Position numbers and translations under genes: made by a program | The notes under the pieces: model-generated | The model's input: the letters and a program-made list of their open reading frames with translations, nothing else | Databases searched by the model: none | Told to the model about the DNA's origin: nothing | Shown here: in pieces, positions 1 through 8,400 of the stretch | Layout: the number at the start of each line of letters is the position of its first letter | Numbering within the stretch: position 1 is the first letter of the stretch | From: CAWEQW01 sp963811365 | Lineage (GTDB): Bacteria > Actinomycetota > Actinomycetes > Propionibacteriales > Nocardioidaceae | NCBI GenBank assembly: GCA_963811365.1 | Contig: CAWEQW010000002.1 | Coordinates: 372,001-436,000 of the forward strand | Direction: 5' to 3' | Length of the DNA: 64,000 nt

Positions 1-205
1 TCGATAGTCGCAAGACTTCGACGTGCTATCAACCCCCGGTACAGGTCACATCCGTCACAACGTCCTGACTTTAACCGTCCACTGACCCCCTGTCGGGAGT
101 CGAACCGGAGTGTTGCCCCCCATGGGGGACCCGAAACACCTCAACCGCAGGTGCAACGGCATGGCCCAGACATCGCGGACATGTCGTTGCATAGAGTCGG
201 TCCCT
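1..205. other. Upstream non-coding stretch
   Basis: No convincing gene was found here. Longer reading frames exist on both strands but their translations are Arg/Pro-rich shadows. A perfect CCCCCATGGGGG palindrome lies near 115-126. The stretch presumably holds the promoter of the membrane protein gene that follows, but I could not assign -35/-10 boxes with confidence. Confidence 0.4.
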
Positions 206-628
206 GTGGCCCCCTCTCACGACGACGACCGACCCGCCGTACCCCCCCGCGACGAAGGCATACCCGCTGCTCCGAGGCCGCTCCTGATCGCTGCCGTCCT
301 GGTCGGCGTCGAGGCCGTGGCGCTGGTCGTCTACGGCGTCGTGGAGACGTTCTCGATCACCGGCGCACGGGTGGCGATGGGCGTCACGACCTCCGTGTTC
401 TTCGTCCTGTACGGCATCGCGCTCGGGTGGTTCGCCCGGGAGCTGCTGCGCCGGCAGTCGTGGGCCCGGGCCCCGCTGGTGCTCGCGCAGCTCATCCAGC
501 TCGGCGTCGCGTGGAGCTTCCGGGGCGGGGCCGGGACCGCGGTGGCGGCCGTGCTGGCCGTCCTGGCGCTGGGCGTCCTGGCGGGGATCTTCCACCCGGC
601 CTCGATCCGGGCGTTGGACGACCACTGA
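206..628 (+). CDS. Small four-helix membrane protein, function unknown
   Basis: I place the start at GTG 206, giving 140 residues that begin VAPSHDDD. An upstream ATG at 110 is possible, but the extra residues are Arg/Cys-rich and non-coding in character. After a polar, Pro-rich N-terminus of about 30 residues there are four hydrophobic segments (about 33-55, 60-82, 93-110 and 112-132), and the protein ends with a short charged tail. It resembles the many uncharacterised integral membrane proteins of Nocardioides, but I recognise no named family. It is convergent with the sigma factor gene that ends at 683. The coding call rests on length, codon pattern and clear membrane segments. Confidence 0.6.
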   Translation: MAPSHDDDRPAVPPRDEGIPAAPRPLLIAAVLVGVEAVALVVYGVVETFSITGARVAMGVTTSVFFVLYGIALGWFARELLRRQSWARAPLVLAQLIQLGVAWSFRGGAGTAVAAVLAVLALGVLAGIFHPASIRALDDH

Positions 629-644
629 CCGGGCCGGGACCGGC

Positions 645-687
645 GGCCGCGGACGTGGCACTAGCAGGCCGCGGACGTGGCACTAGC
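645..687. repeat. Direct repeat of 21-22 bp across the sigma-factor stop codon
   Basis: The unit GGCCGCGGACGTGGCACTAGC occurs at 645-665 and again at 667-687, separated by one A. The second copy contains the stop codon of the sigma factor gene (complement of CTA at 683-685). The first copy carries a duplicate of that stop signal just beyond it. This looks like a local tandem duplication at the end of the gene and has no obvious regulatory meaning. Confidence 0.8.
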
Positions 688-1489
688 CCCGGGCGGACTC
701 CTCCAGGGACTGCCGGAGCCGCTCGAGGGTCCGCGCCAGCAGCCGCGAGACGTGCATCTGGGAGATCCCGATCTCGGCGGCGATCTGCGACTGCGTCATC
801 CCGCGGAAGAACCGCAGGGTCAAGATGTGCTTCTCGCGCGGGTCGAGCTGCTCGAGCAGCGGCTTGATCGTCTCCCGGTTCTCGACGTGCTCCAGCGCCT
901 CGTCGTCGCTGCCGATCACGTCGATCATGCTCAAGGCGCTGTCCTCGCTGCTGTCCGGGGCGTCCAGCGACAGCGTCGAGTAGGCGTTCGAGGACTCGAG
1001 GCCCTCGAGGACCTCCTCCTCCGAGACCCCGATCTTGCGGGCGAGCTCGGAGACGGTGGGGGAGCGCCCCAGCTCCTGGGTGAGGTCGGCGGTGGCCGCG
1101 GTGAGCGAGATCCGCAGCTCCTGCAGCCGGCGCGGCACCCGGATCGCCCAGCCCCGGTCGCGGAAGTGCCGCTTGATCTCGCCGATGATCGTGGGGGTGG
1201 CGTACGTCGAGAACTCCACGGCCCGGTCGAGGTCGAAGCGGTCGATCGCCTTGATCAGCCCGATCGTGCCGACCTGGAGGAGGTCGTCGAACGGCTCGCC
1301 GCGGTTCAGGAAGCGGCGGGCGAAGTGCTCCACGAGCGGAAGGTGCAGCCGCACCAGGTCGTCGCGGATCAGCGCGCGGCGCGCCTCCGGGAGGTCCGGA
1401 CGGCGCAGCTCGGTGAAGAGCAGGATGCTGCGCGCCCGCGTCGCTGCGAGGTCTTCGTTGGTGCCGGTGTGGCTCCCCACCACGGTCAC
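683..1489 (-). CDS. SigB/SigF/SigG-type RNA polymerase sigma factor
   Basis: This is a group 3 sigma-70 factor of 268 residues, of the stress/sporulation type controlled by partner switching. Region 2 is visible at about residues 67-125 (DLLQVGTIGLIKAIDRFD, then STYATPTIIGEIKRHFRD). Region 3 follows at about 137-165 (GRSPTVSELARKIGVSEEEV). Region 4 lies at about 210-262 with a helix-turn-helix (MTQSQIAAEIGISQMHVSRLL). I chose GTG 1489 because it overlaps the stop of the upstream anti-sigma gene as GTGA, a classic coupled arrangement. The target promoters and stress signal cannot be told from the sequence. Confidence 0.93.
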   Translation of the reverse strand: MTVVGSHTGTNEDLAATRARSILLFTELRRPDLPEARRALIRDDLVRLHLPLVEHFARRFLNRGEPFDDLLQVGTIGLIKAIDRFDLDRAVEFSTYATPTIIGEIKRHFRDRGWAIRVPRRLQELRISLTAATADLTQELGRSPTVSELARKIGVSEEEVLEGLESSNAYSTLSLDAPDSSEDSALSMIDVIGSDDEALEHVENRETIKPLLEQLDPREKHILTLRFFRGMTQSQIAAEIGISQMHVSRLLARTLERLRQSLEESARG

Positions 1490-1869
1490 GCCGGGTCGGA
1501 GGAGTCTCGGGCCAGGGTGACCGTCAGGTGGTGGTCGTCGATCTCCGCGCTGAGCGAGGACGTCAGGGCGTTGAGCACCGTCCACGCGAAGCCGTCCCGG
1601 CTGGGCTGGACCGGTTCGTCGCACTCGGCGGTCACGGAGACCGTCAGACAACCGGACGTCAGCTGGAAGGAGCAGGTGAGGTCCGAGCCCTCGCGGGCCT
1701 GGGGAAGCACCATCGCGCACGCCTCGTCGACCGCGATCCGCAGGTCCTCGATGTCGTCGAGGGTGAAGTCCAGTCGAGCGGCCAGCCCGGCTGTCGCGGT
1801 CCTGAGCACCGCCAGGTAGGCGCTGTCGGCCGGGATCCTTAGCTCCACGTCCGGCTTCGTCTGTGACAC
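1486..1869 (-). CDS. RsbW-like anti-sigma factor (HATPase_c fold)
   Basis: This protein of 127 residues should bind and silence the sigma factor encoded directly downstream, with which it shares a 4-bp GTGA overlap. It has the Bergerat-fold outline of RsbW/SpoIIAB proteins, with the N-box region DIEDLRIAVDEAC at about residues 38-50. The asparagine that coordinates magnesium in RsbW kinases is not present: the position reads Met in DEACAMVL. The C-terminal part (DGFAWTVLNAL) lacks a normal glycine-rich G box. It may therefore bind sigma without being an active kinase. No antagonist gene adjoins it; a STAS protein lies at 41156. The start is GTG 1869. Confidence 0.85.
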   Translation of the reverse strand: MSQTKPDVELRIPADSAYLAVLRTATAGLAARLDFTLDDIEDLRIAVDEACAMVLPQAREGSDLTCSFQLTSGCLTVSVTAECDEPVQPSRDGFAWTVLNALTSSLSAEIDDHHLTVTLARDSSDPA

Positions 1870-2046
1870 GTCTGCTTCCTGTCCTCGCTGCTGGGTCGGC
1901 TTGCCGTGGTCGGCCGGCGCGCGTCGTACCGCCGGGTCGTGACCCCGATCGTGGCACAGGGCCGGGCGGAAGTCGCCCGGCCCCGCGCCATGTCGTGTCT
2001 CGGGATCGTGTCTCGGGGGTGCGTCTCGCGACGAGGAGCCCCGCGG

Positions 2047-2448
2047 TCAGGCCTTCTTGGTCTCCCAGAAGATCGTCGAGATCTCGTCGATCTTGGCCAG
2101 CAGCTCGTCGGCCACGGAGGCGTCCGTCGTGCCCTTCGTGCCGGCCGTGCCGGCCAGCTTGGTGGCCTCGTTGAACAGCGTGTGCAGCTGCGGGTACTTC
2201 TCGAAGTGCGGCGGCTTGAAGTAGTCGGTCCAGAGCACCCACAGGTGGTGCTTGACGAGCTCCGAGCGCTGCTCCTTGATGAGCACGGCCCGGATCCGGA
2301 AGTCCGGGTCGTCGTTGTCGGCGAGCTTGCCGATGATGCCCTTGACCGACTCGGCCTCGATCCGGGCCTGGGCCGGATCGTAGACACCGCACGGCAGGTC
2401 GCAGTGCGCGTGCACCTCGAGCGTGGGGGCGAACAGTCGCGCGAACAT
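2047..2448 (-). CDS. sodN: Nickel superoxide dismutase precursor
   Basis: SodN dismutates superoxide in the cytoplasm with a nickel centre. The 133-residue precursor has a 14-residue leader followed by HCDLPCGVYDPAQAR. The mature protein starts at His15, and its His1, Cys2 and Cys6 (precursor 15, 16 and 20) form the Ni hook, which is intact. The rest is the expected four-helix bundle (EAESVKGIIGKL, LWVLWTDYFKPPHFEKYP), and the mature length of 119 matches the family. The maturation protease gene sodX is divergent, 108 bp away. In Streptomyces, nickel induces sodN; a 12-bp direct repeat in the shared intergenic region is a candidate control site. Confidence 0.97.
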   Translation of the reverse strand: MFARLFAPTLEVHAHCDLPCGVYDPAQARIEAESVKGIIGKLADNDDPDFRIRAVLIKEQRSELVKHHLWVLWTDYFKPPHFEKYPQLHTLFNEATKLAGTAGTKGTTDASVADELLAKIDEISTIFWETKKA

Positions 2449-2468
2449 GCAGGATCCTCTCGTCTGAA

Positions 2469-2492
2469 GATGGCTACTGAGATGGCTACTGG
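2469..2492. promoter_or_regulatory. 12-bp tandem direct repeat between sodN and sodX
   Basis: GATGGCTACTGA at 2469-2480 is followed immediately by GATGGCTACTGG at 2481-2492, 21 bp upstream of the sodN start. The position in a divergent intergenic region suggests an operator or an overlapping promoter. Control by a nickel-responsive Fur-family regulator (Nur) is only a guess, since the repeat is direct rather than palindromic. Confidence 0.35.
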
Positions 2493-2556
2493 CTGTTGCG
2501 ACCCTACCTCTGGGCCGAGATCACCCGGCGGCAGGGCGTGAAGCATCCTGGTACCC

Positions 2557-2916
2557 ATGCGCGGAGGGCACATTCCTGCTCGGACGGACCGTCCCGGCCC
2601 CTGGGGTCTGGCGGTGGTCCGCGGGCGGTCGATGCAGCCGACGCTGTACGACGGTGACCGGCTCCTGGTGCGGCACGCCGCCGCGCCGCGTCTCGGCGAC
2701 CTCGTCGTCGTACGCCTGCCGGACGGGGTGGTGGCCGTGAAGCGGGTGACGCGCCGGGAGCCGGGAGGCTGGTGGGTCGAGCGGGACAACCCGGCGGAGG
2801 GTGTGGACTCCTGGAGCCTGGGCGTGATCCCCGACGACCGGGTGGTGGCCGTGGTCAGAGCGCGGCTGTGGCCGCTGGTGCGCCGCCGACGGGCCGAGGA
2901 CCAGGGGGGCCGCTGA
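2557..2916 (+). CDS. sodX: Nickel-type superoxide dismutase maturation protease
   Basis: SodX is a small S26-family (signal-peptidase-like) protease that removes the SodN leader so that His1 can bind nickel. In 119 residues it keeps the catalytic serine in GRSMQPTLYDGD (Ser25) and the general-base lysine in VVAVKRV (Lys62), separated as in type I signal peptidases. There is no clear transmembrane anchor, in line with a cytoplasmic substrate. It is divergent from sodN, the usual arrangement in actinomycetes. The start is ATG 2557; the C-terminus is Arg-rich. Confidence 0.93.
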   Translation: MRGGHIPARTDRPGPWGLAVVRGRSMQPTLYDGDRLLVRHAAAPRLGDLVVVRLPDGVVAVKRVTRREPGGWWVERDNPAEGVDSWSLGVIPDDRVVAVVRARLWPLVRRRRAEDQGGR

Positions 2917-3017
2917 CACAGGTCGCCCTGTGGCAGACTGACCGCACCGGGCGACCCCCGTGACTCTCTCGCGTCGTGACACCCTGCGACGTCCCACCGA
3001 GACACGAAGGCCCTCTC

Positions 3018-4214
3018 ATGGTTGCATCGACGTCGATGAGCGCTTCCCAGCCCGACCCCGTGCAGGACCCGGTCTTCACCCTGCACGTCGGCGGCAAGAT
3101 GGAGATCGCCTCGACCGTGCCGCTGACCGACCGCGACGACCTCTCAGTGGCGTACACCCCCGGGGTGGCGCGGGTCTGCGAGGCGATCGCCCGGGAGCCG
3201 GAGCTCGCGCAGGACTACACCTGGGTGTCGAACACCGTCGCGGTCGTCACCGACGGCACGGCGGTGCTCGGCCTGGGAGACATCGGCCCCGCCGCGGCGA
3301 TGCCCGTGATGGAGGGCAAGGCGGTGCTGTTCAAGCAGTTCGGGCGCGTCGACGCGGTGCCGATCTGCCTGGCCACCAAGGACACCGACGAGATCGTCGA
3401 GACCGTCGCCCGCCTCGCGCCGAGCTTCGGCGGCATCAACCTGGAGGACATCTCCGCGCCACGCTGCTTCGAGATCGAGCAGCGGCTGAAGGAGCGTCTC
3501 GACATCCCGGTCTTCCACGACGACCAGCACGGCACGGCGGTCGTCGTGCTCGCGGCGCTGGAGAACGCTCTGCGGCTGACCGGACGGTCGGCGTCGGCGG
3601 CCCGGGTGGTGGTGTCCGGAGCCGGTGCGGCCGGTGTCGCGGTGGCCCGGATCCTGCTGGCCGCGGGTATCGACGACCTCGCCGTCGTCGACCGGCGAGG
3701 CGTCCTGCACTCCTCGCGCGGCGACCTGACGCCGGTCAAGCAGTCCCTGGCTGCCGACACCGCGGACCGCACCGGCCGGACCGGCTCGCTGAGCGACGTG
3801 CTCGACGGCGCGGACGTGTTCGTGGGCGTCTCGGGCGGCACCGTCTCCGAGGAGGCCGTCGCGCGGATGGCCGGCGAGGCGATCGTCTTCGGGCTGGCCA
3901 ACCCGGACCCGGAGGTGCACCCCGACGTCGCGCACCGGCACGCCCGCGTGGTGGCGACCGGCCGTTCGGACTTCCCGAACCAGATCAACAACGTCCTGGC
4001 GTTCCCGGGGATCTTTCGCGGGGCGTTCGACGTGCGCGCGAGGGCCATCACCGAGGGCATGAAGCTCGCCGCGGCGAACGCGCTCGCCGGCCTGGTCGGC
4101 GACGACCTCGCCGAGGACCTGATCGTGCCGTCCCCGTTCGACCCGCGGGTGGGGCCGGCGGTGGCCGGCGCGGTCGCCGCCGCCGCGCGCCGCGACGGGG
4201 TCGCCCGGCGCTGA
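3018..4214 (+). CDS. NAD(P)-dependent malic enzyme
   Basis: Malic enzyme decarboxylates malate to pyruvate and so links the TCA cycle with gluconeogenic and acetyl-CoA pools. The start ATG 3018 has GAAGG about 8 bp upstream and gives 398 residues, the length of the short bacterial type without a PTA domain. Visible motifs are the N-terminal domain VAYTPGVARVCEAI, the catalytic Tyr and Lys regions, the metal-binding stretch FHDDQHGTA, and the Rossmann motif VVVSGAGAAGVAVA. Near the C-terminus SDFPNQINNVLAFPG is family-typical. The gene stands alone, about 100 bp downstream of sodX. Cofactor preference cannot be decided by eye. Confidence 0.95.
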   Translation: MVASTSMSASQPDPVQDPVFTLHVGGKMEIASTVPLTDRDDLSVAYTPGVARVCEAIAREPELAQDYTWVSNTVAVVTDGTAVLGLGDIGPAAAMPVMEGKAVLFKQFGRVDAVPICLATKDTDEIVETVARLAPSFGGINLEDISAPRCFEIEQRLKERLDIPVFHDDQHGTAVVVLAALENALRLTGRSASAARVVVSGAGAAGVAVARILLAAGIDDLAVVDRRGVLHSSRGDLTPVKQSLAADTADRTGRTGSLSDVLDGADVFVGVSGGTVSEEAVARMAGEAIVFGLANPDPEVHPDVAHRHARVVATGRSDFPNQINNVLAFPGIFRGAFDVRARAITEGMKLAAANALAGLVGDDLAEDLIVPSPFDPRVGPAVAGAVAAAARRDGVARR

Positions 4215-4261
4215 CCCGGGCCGTCGGGCGGGCGTCGTCGGGACTCAGTAGGGTCGGCAGC

Positions 4262-5230
4262 ATGTTCGCCGTCTACGCCACCGGCTTCTCCTCCGACGAC
4301 CCGCTGTCCGGCCTCGAGATCGGTGAGCGGCCCGAGCCGCAGGTCCCGGACGGGTGGACCGCCGTCACCGTCAAGGCCGCGGCTCTGAACCACCACGACC
4401 TGTGGTCGCTGCGCGGCGTCGGGCTGCGCGAGGAGGCACTGCCGATGGTCCTGGGCTGCGACGCGGCCGGGATCGACGAGCGCGGCGACGAGGTCGTCGT
4501 GCACGCCGTGGTGAGCGACCCGGCGTGGAGCGGCGACGAGACGCTGGACCCCAAGCGATCCCTGCTCAGCGAGCGGCACCCCGGCACGTTCGCCGACCGC
4601 GTGCTGGTGCCGGCGCGCAACGTCGTGCCGAAGCCCGCGTCGCTCTCGTTCGAGGAGGCCGCGTGCCTGCCGACCGCCTGGCTGACCGCCTACCGGATGC
4701 TGTTCACCCGCGGAGAGCTCAGGCCCGGCGACAGCGTCCTGGTCCAGGGCGCCGGTGGCGGCGTCTCCACCGCGCTGATCGCGCTGGCGCGCGCGGGCGG
4801 GCTGCGGGTGTACGCCACGAGCCGCGACGAGGGCAAGCGGGCCCTGGCGCTCGAGCTCGGCGCGCACGAGGTGTTCGAGAGCAACGCCCGGCTGCCCCAG
4901 CGGGTCGACGCGGTGATGGAGACGGTGGGCCGGGCGACCTGGTCGCACTCGGTCAGGTCGCTGCGCCCCGGCGGGACGCTCGTCGTCACCGGCGCGACCA
5001 GCGGCCCGAACCTCGACAACGCGGAGCTGACCCGGATCTACTTCCTGCAGCTGCGGGTGATCGGCTCCACCATGGGCACCCGCGCCGAGCTCGCCGCGCT
5101 CACCGAGCTCCTCGACGTCTCCGGCGTACGGCCGGTGATCGACCGGGTGATGCCGATGGAGCAGGCCCGCGACGGGTTCGCCGCGATGGCTGCCGGCGAC
5201 CTGTTCGGCAAGGTCGTCTTCACCCGCTGA
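4262..5230 (+). CDS. Zinc-binding-type alcohol dehydrogenase / quinone oxidoreductase family protein
   Basis: This medium-chain dehydrogenase/reductase has 322 residues. It has the GroES-like N-terminal domain (ALNHHDLWSLRG, LGCDAAGIDERGDEVVV) and a nucleotide-binding domain with VLVQGAGGGVSTALIALARA and CFFRL-like loops. The cysteines of structural zinc are absent, so it is more like quinone reductase or the YhdH/AcuI branch than like a classical zinc alcohol dehydrogenase. The substrate is unknown. The start is ATG 4262, about 48 bp after the malic enzyme stop, so co-transcription with it is likely. Confidence 0.88.
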   Translation: MFAVYATGFSSDDPLSGLEIGERPEPQVPDGWTAVTVKAAALNHHDLWSLRGVGLREEALPMVLGCDAAGIDERGDEVVVHAVVSDPAWSGDETLDPKRSLLSERHPGTFADRVLVPARNVVPKPASLSFEEAACLPTAWLTAYRMLFTRGELRPGDSVLVQGAGGGVSTALIALARAGGLRVYATSRDEGKRALALELGAHEVFESNARLPQRVDAVMETVGRATWSHSVRSLRPGGTLVVTGATSGPNLDNAELTRIYFLQLRVIGSTMGTRAELAALTELLDVSGVRPVIDRVMPMEQARDGFAAMAAGDLFGKVVFTR

Positions 5231-5238
5231 ACGCCGGA

Positions 5239-5415
5239 TCAGTCGTCGGGGTCGTCGAGCCTGGCCAGCCAGGTGGCCAGCCGCTCGGTGGCGGTCTCGA
5301 ACTCCGGGTGCAGGTCGGTGAACTCCTGAAGCCGGGCGGCGACCCAGGCGAGCGTGACCTGCTCGTCGCCGCGCCGGCTCTCGAGCTCCTCGATGCCGCG
5401 GTCGGTGAAGTACAT
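5239..5415 (-). CDS. DUF6104 family small protein
   Basis: This 58-residue protein starts MYFTDRGIEELESRRGDE and ends LARLDDPDD. It matches the small, highly conserved actinobacterial DUF6104 family found directly beside kgd/sucA. Its function is unknown; the sequence is acidic, helical and without membrane segments. The start ATG at 5415 lies one base beyond the kgd stop codon on the same strand, so the two genes almost certainly share a transcript. The fixed linkage suggests a role connected with the 2-oxoglutarate dehydrogenase complex, but that is inference from neighbourhood only. Confidence 0.85.
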   Translation of the reverse strand: MYFTDRGIEELESRRGDEQVTLAWVAARLQEFTDLHPEFETATERLATWLARLDDPDD

Positions 5416-5416
5416 G

Positions 5417-8400
5417 TCAGCCGAACGCCTGCTGGACCAGCGCCTTCTGCTCCTCGGTGTGCCGGGAGTGCTGGCCCACCGAGGGCGACGACGACTCCGG
5501 CCGGGACACCCGGTAGAACGGCGTACCGCCCAGCTCGGGGGTGAGGTTGAGCGCCATGTGCGGCCAGGCCCCCATGTTCGCCGGCTCGTCCTGGACCCAG
5601 CGGATCTCGCGCAGGTTCGGGTAGCGCGACAGCTCGGCCTCCAGCTCGGCGACCGGGCGCGGGTACAGCTGCTCGAGGCGCACGACGGCGGTCCGGGCGT
5701 CGTCGCCCTCCCGCTTCTTGCGCTCGACCATCAGGTCCCAGGTGATCCGGCCGCTGCAGAGCAGCACCTTCTCGACCCGCTGCGGGTCCACCTGGCCGTC
5801 GCCGAAGACCGGACGGAAGGTGCCCTCGGTGAAGTCGGTCGGCTGGGAGGCGGCCTCCTTGCGCTTGAGCATCGACTTCGGCGTGAACACGATGAGCGGC
5901 CGGTGCTCCTCGCCGAGGGAGTGCTGACGCAGCAGGTGGAAGTAGCTGGCCGGCGTCGAGGGCTGCGCCACCAGGAACGCGTCGTCGGCGGCCATGGTGA
6001 GGAACCGCTCGATCCGTGCGGAGGAGTGGTCCGGTCCCTGGCCCTCGTAGCCGTGCGGCAGCAGCAGCACGACGCCGGACTGCTGGCGCCACTTGGTGCG
6101 GCCCGAGGTGATGAACTCGTCGATGACCGTCTGCGCGCCGTTGACGAAGTCGCCGAACTGCGCCTCCCACACCACCAACGCCTCCGGGCGGGCCACCGAG
6201 TAGCCGTACTCGAAGCCCATCGCGGCGTACTCCGAGAGCAGCGAGTCGTAGACGTAGAACCGCCCCTGGTCCTCGCTGAGGTTGGCCAGCGGGGTCCACT
6301 CGTCGGCGTTGTGCCGGTCGATGATCGTGGCGAACCGGGACACGAAGGTGCCGCGGCGCGAGTCCTGCCCGGCCAGTCGGACCGGCCGGCCGTCCATCAG
6401 CAGCGAGCCGAACGCGAGCACCTCGCCGGTGCCCCAGTCGATCGGCCCGTCGGTGATCGCCGCCGCGCGACGCTGCAGCTGGGGCAGCACCTTCGGGTGG
6501 ACGGTGAAGCCGTTGGGCGCGGTGACGTAGGCGTCCGCGATCCGCTTCATCGTCTCCTTGGAGATCGCGGTCGTGGTCTCCTCACCCCGCTTCTCCGGGT
6601 AGTCGGGGACCGTGGTCCACTCCGAGGGCGCGGTGCTCGCCTCGCGCACCTCGGTGAACACCCGCTCGAGCTGCTGCTGGTAGTCGCGCAGCACCTGCTC
6701 GGCCTCGTCGAGGGTGATGTCCCCGCGGCCGATCAGCGACTCGGTGTAGAGCTTGCGGACCGAGCGCTTCTGCTCGATGAGGTCGTACATCAGCGGCTGG
6801 GTGTACGACGGGTCGTCGCCCTCGTTGTGACCGCGGCGGCGGTAGCAGACCAGGTCGATGACGACGTCCTTCTTGAACGCCTGGCGGTACTCGAACGCGA
6901 GCCGGGAGACCCGGATGCACGCCTCGGGGTCGTCGCCGTTGACGTGGAAGATCGGCGCCTGCACCATCCGCGCCACGTCGGTGCAGTACAACGAGGAGCG
7001 CGACGACGCCGGCGACGTCGTGAAGCCGACCTGGTTGTTGACGACGAGGTGGATCGTGCCACCCGTACGGTAGCCGCGCAGCTGGGACAGGTTCAGCGTC
7101 TCGGCGACCACGCCCTGGCCGGCGAACGCCGCGTCGCCGTGGATCAGCAGCGGCAGGACCGGGAAGGCGGCGCCGCGGTTGAGCATGTCCTGCTTGGCGC
7201 GCGCGATGCCCTCGAGCACCGGGTCGACGGCCTCGAGGTGCGAGGGGTTCGCGGCCACCGACACCTTGATGCGCTCGCCGGAGCCGGCGCGGAACTCGCC
7301 GTCGGCGCCGAGGTGGTACTTGACGTCGCCCGAGCCCTGGACCGTCCGCGGGTCGATGTTGCCCTCGAACTCGCGGAAGATCTGGCTGTAGCTCTTGCCG
7401 ACGATGTTCGCGAGCACGTTGAGCCGGCCGCGGTGCGCCATGCCGATCGTGACCTCGTCGAGGCCGGCCTCCGCCGCCGCCTCGCAGACCTCGTCGACGA
7501 GCGGGATCGTGGTCTCGCCGCCCTCGAGGCTGAACCGCTTCTGCCCGACGAACTTGGTCTGCAGGAAGGTCTCGAACGCCTCGGCCTGGTTGAGCTTCAG
7601 CAGGATCCGCAGCTGCTCCTCGCGGGGCGGCTTGACATGCGGCTGCTCGACGCGCTGCTGGATCCAGCGCCGCTGCTCGGGGTCCTGGATGTGCATGTAC
7701 TCGATGCCGACCGTGCGGCAGTAGGAGTCGCGCAGGATGCCGAGGATGTTGCGCAGCTTCATGAACCGCCGGCCCTCGCCGCCGAACGAGCCGGTGGCGA
7801 ACTCGCGGTCGAGGTCCCACAGCGTGAGGCCGTGGCTCTCCACCTCGAGGTCGGGGTGGCTGCGCTGCTGGTACTCCAGCGGGTCCGTGTCGGCCATGAT
7901 GTGGCCGCGCACCCGGTAGGCGTGGATCAGCTCGAGGATCCGCGCCTGCTTGCTGATCTCGTCGTCGTGGCTCGCGGAGATGTCCTTGGCCCAGCGGATC
8001 GGCTCGTAGGGGATCCGCAGGGCCCGGAAGATCTCGTCGTAGAAGTCGTCCTCACCGAGCAGCAGGCCGTGGATCCGACGCAGGAACTCGCCCGACTGCG
8101 CACCCTGGATCACCCGATGGTCGTACGTCGAGGTGAGCGTCATGACCTTGCTCACCGCATTGCGGGTCAGCGTCTCCTCGGAGGCGCCCTGGTACTCCGG
8201 CGGGTAGTCCATCGACCCGACGCCGATGATGGCTCCCTGCCCCTTCATGAGCCGGGGCACCGAGTGGTTGGTGCCGATCGTGCCGGGGTTCGTGAGGCTG
8301 ATCGTGGTGCCCTGGAAGTCCGGGACGGCCAGCTTGTTGCCGCGGGCCTTGCGGACCAGGTCCTCGTAGGCGCCCCAGAACGACGCGAAGTCCATCGCCT

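Noticed and set aside
677..1819. Long open frame on the plus strand opposite the sigma and anti-sigma genes
   Set aside because: Its translation is Arg/Leu/Gly/Asp-rich without any motif and it is the mirror of two well-recognised genes; high GC content produces such frames.
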